NCBI GenBank assembly: GCA_947498845.1
Contig: CANMLX010000011.1
Coordinates: forward strand, 51,060 to 115,059
Direction: 5' to 3'
From: an uncultured Flavobacteriaceae bacterium
GTDB taxonomy: Bacteria; Bacteroidota; Bacteroidia; Flavobacteriales; Flavobacteriaceae
Length of the DNA: 64,000 bases
Below are positions 63,866-64,000 of the stretch, in pieces. The position numbers were made by a program, and so were the translations under genes. A model generated the notes under the pieces. It searched no databases and was not told the origin of the DNA. It was given only the letters and a program-made list of their open reading frames with translations. How positions within the stretch are numbered: the stretch's first letter is position 1; every line of letters begins with the position of its first letter.

Positions 63866-63895
63866 ATTCCAATTCCAGCATTAAATTACACATCA
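63866..63895. repeat. Family C end, truncated copy
   Basis: ATTCCAATTCCAGCATTAAA then TTACACATC matches the family C terminus (ATACCAATTCCAACATTAAA). The body does not follow; 33 bp later a family D element begins, which suggests one element landed in another. Confidence 0.6.
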
Positions 63896-63927
63896 CAATT
63901 ATAATGGCTGGTGTAAAAGTACCATTA

Positions 63928-64000
63928 ATACCATTTACACTTTGAATTTACTGCAATAAAACACCCTTTTTTCCTTTCTATTTCATTATTAAATGAAACC
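63928..64000. repeat. Family D intergenic element, second copy (cut by window end)
   Basis: All 73 bases present match the left end of the copy at 49788 except for one extra T in the run after CACCC. The start is ATACCATTTACACTTTGAA then TTTACTGCAATAAAACACCC. The near identity over 14 kb suggests recent copying. Confidence 0.85.

Overview
This window comes from a flavobacterium (Bacteroidetes, family Flavobacteriaceae, probably marine). The sequence is AT-rich. It carries hallmark genes of the group: porX of the type IX secretion system, an LpxC-FabZ fusion, a SusC/SusD pair, GH130/epimerase mannan metabolism, a cyanide-insensitive-type cytochrome bd oxidase, and many lipoproteins whose lipobox cysteine follows SerCys or PheGlyCys.

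Layout. At 1-3561 lie the start of an ECF sigma factor gene and a large TPR-CHAT protein. At 3696-10848 a minus-strand housekeeping cluster holds an HD hydrolase, lpxD, the lpxC-fabZ fusion, lpxA, efp, a second LpxD-like gene and sucD, so lipid A synthesis is grouped with translation and the TCA cycle. At 10966-16126 on the plus strand are porX, tsaE (TTG start), a tiny lipoprotein gene overlapping a membrane-protein gene, ald, a small anchored protein and a phosphoglycosyl transferase. An IS1380-family element with a frameshifted transposase (16186-17805) interrupts an intergenic repeat.

A mannan polysaccharide-utilisation locus fills 18772-39230. A minus-strand operon encodes GH26, a sodium:sugar symporter, GH130, an epimerase, a second GH26 with a Calx-beta-like domain, and GH5. 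It diverges from an AraC-type regulator. On the plus strand follow SusC, SusD, an IPT-domain binding lipoprotein and an unusual lipoprotein with three fasciclin domains and two carbohydrate-binding-like modules. A further GH5-like enzyme lies at the left edge. The inferred scheme is surface capture of beta-mannan or glucomannan, cleavage by GH26/GH5 enzymes, uptake of the disaccharide, epimerisation to mannosylglucose and phosphorolysis by GH130.

At 39772-40302 are tRNA-Pro(TGG), a GIY-YIG ORF overlapping its 5' end, a scrambled tRNA-Pro relic and tRNA-Ser(GCT). The rest (40434-63484) is mostly housekeeping: PgpH-type HD protein, thiolase, NlpC/P60, RlmF, a pseudouridine synthase, a transaldolase-like enzyme, a GT2 glycosyltransferase, SRP RNA, glutaminyl cyclase, CydAB, a CapK/PaaK-like ligase, Lrp, VOC, MFS, P450, DUF1684, CrcB and an SRPBCC/GyrI-like protein.

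The most striking non-genic signal is several families of short non-coding intergenic elements. Their inverted termini start with ATACCA and, in two families, run inward to AATTTACTG. They occur at least eight times here as full or partial copies, and several abut stop codons. No CRISPR array, prophage or replication origin was seen.
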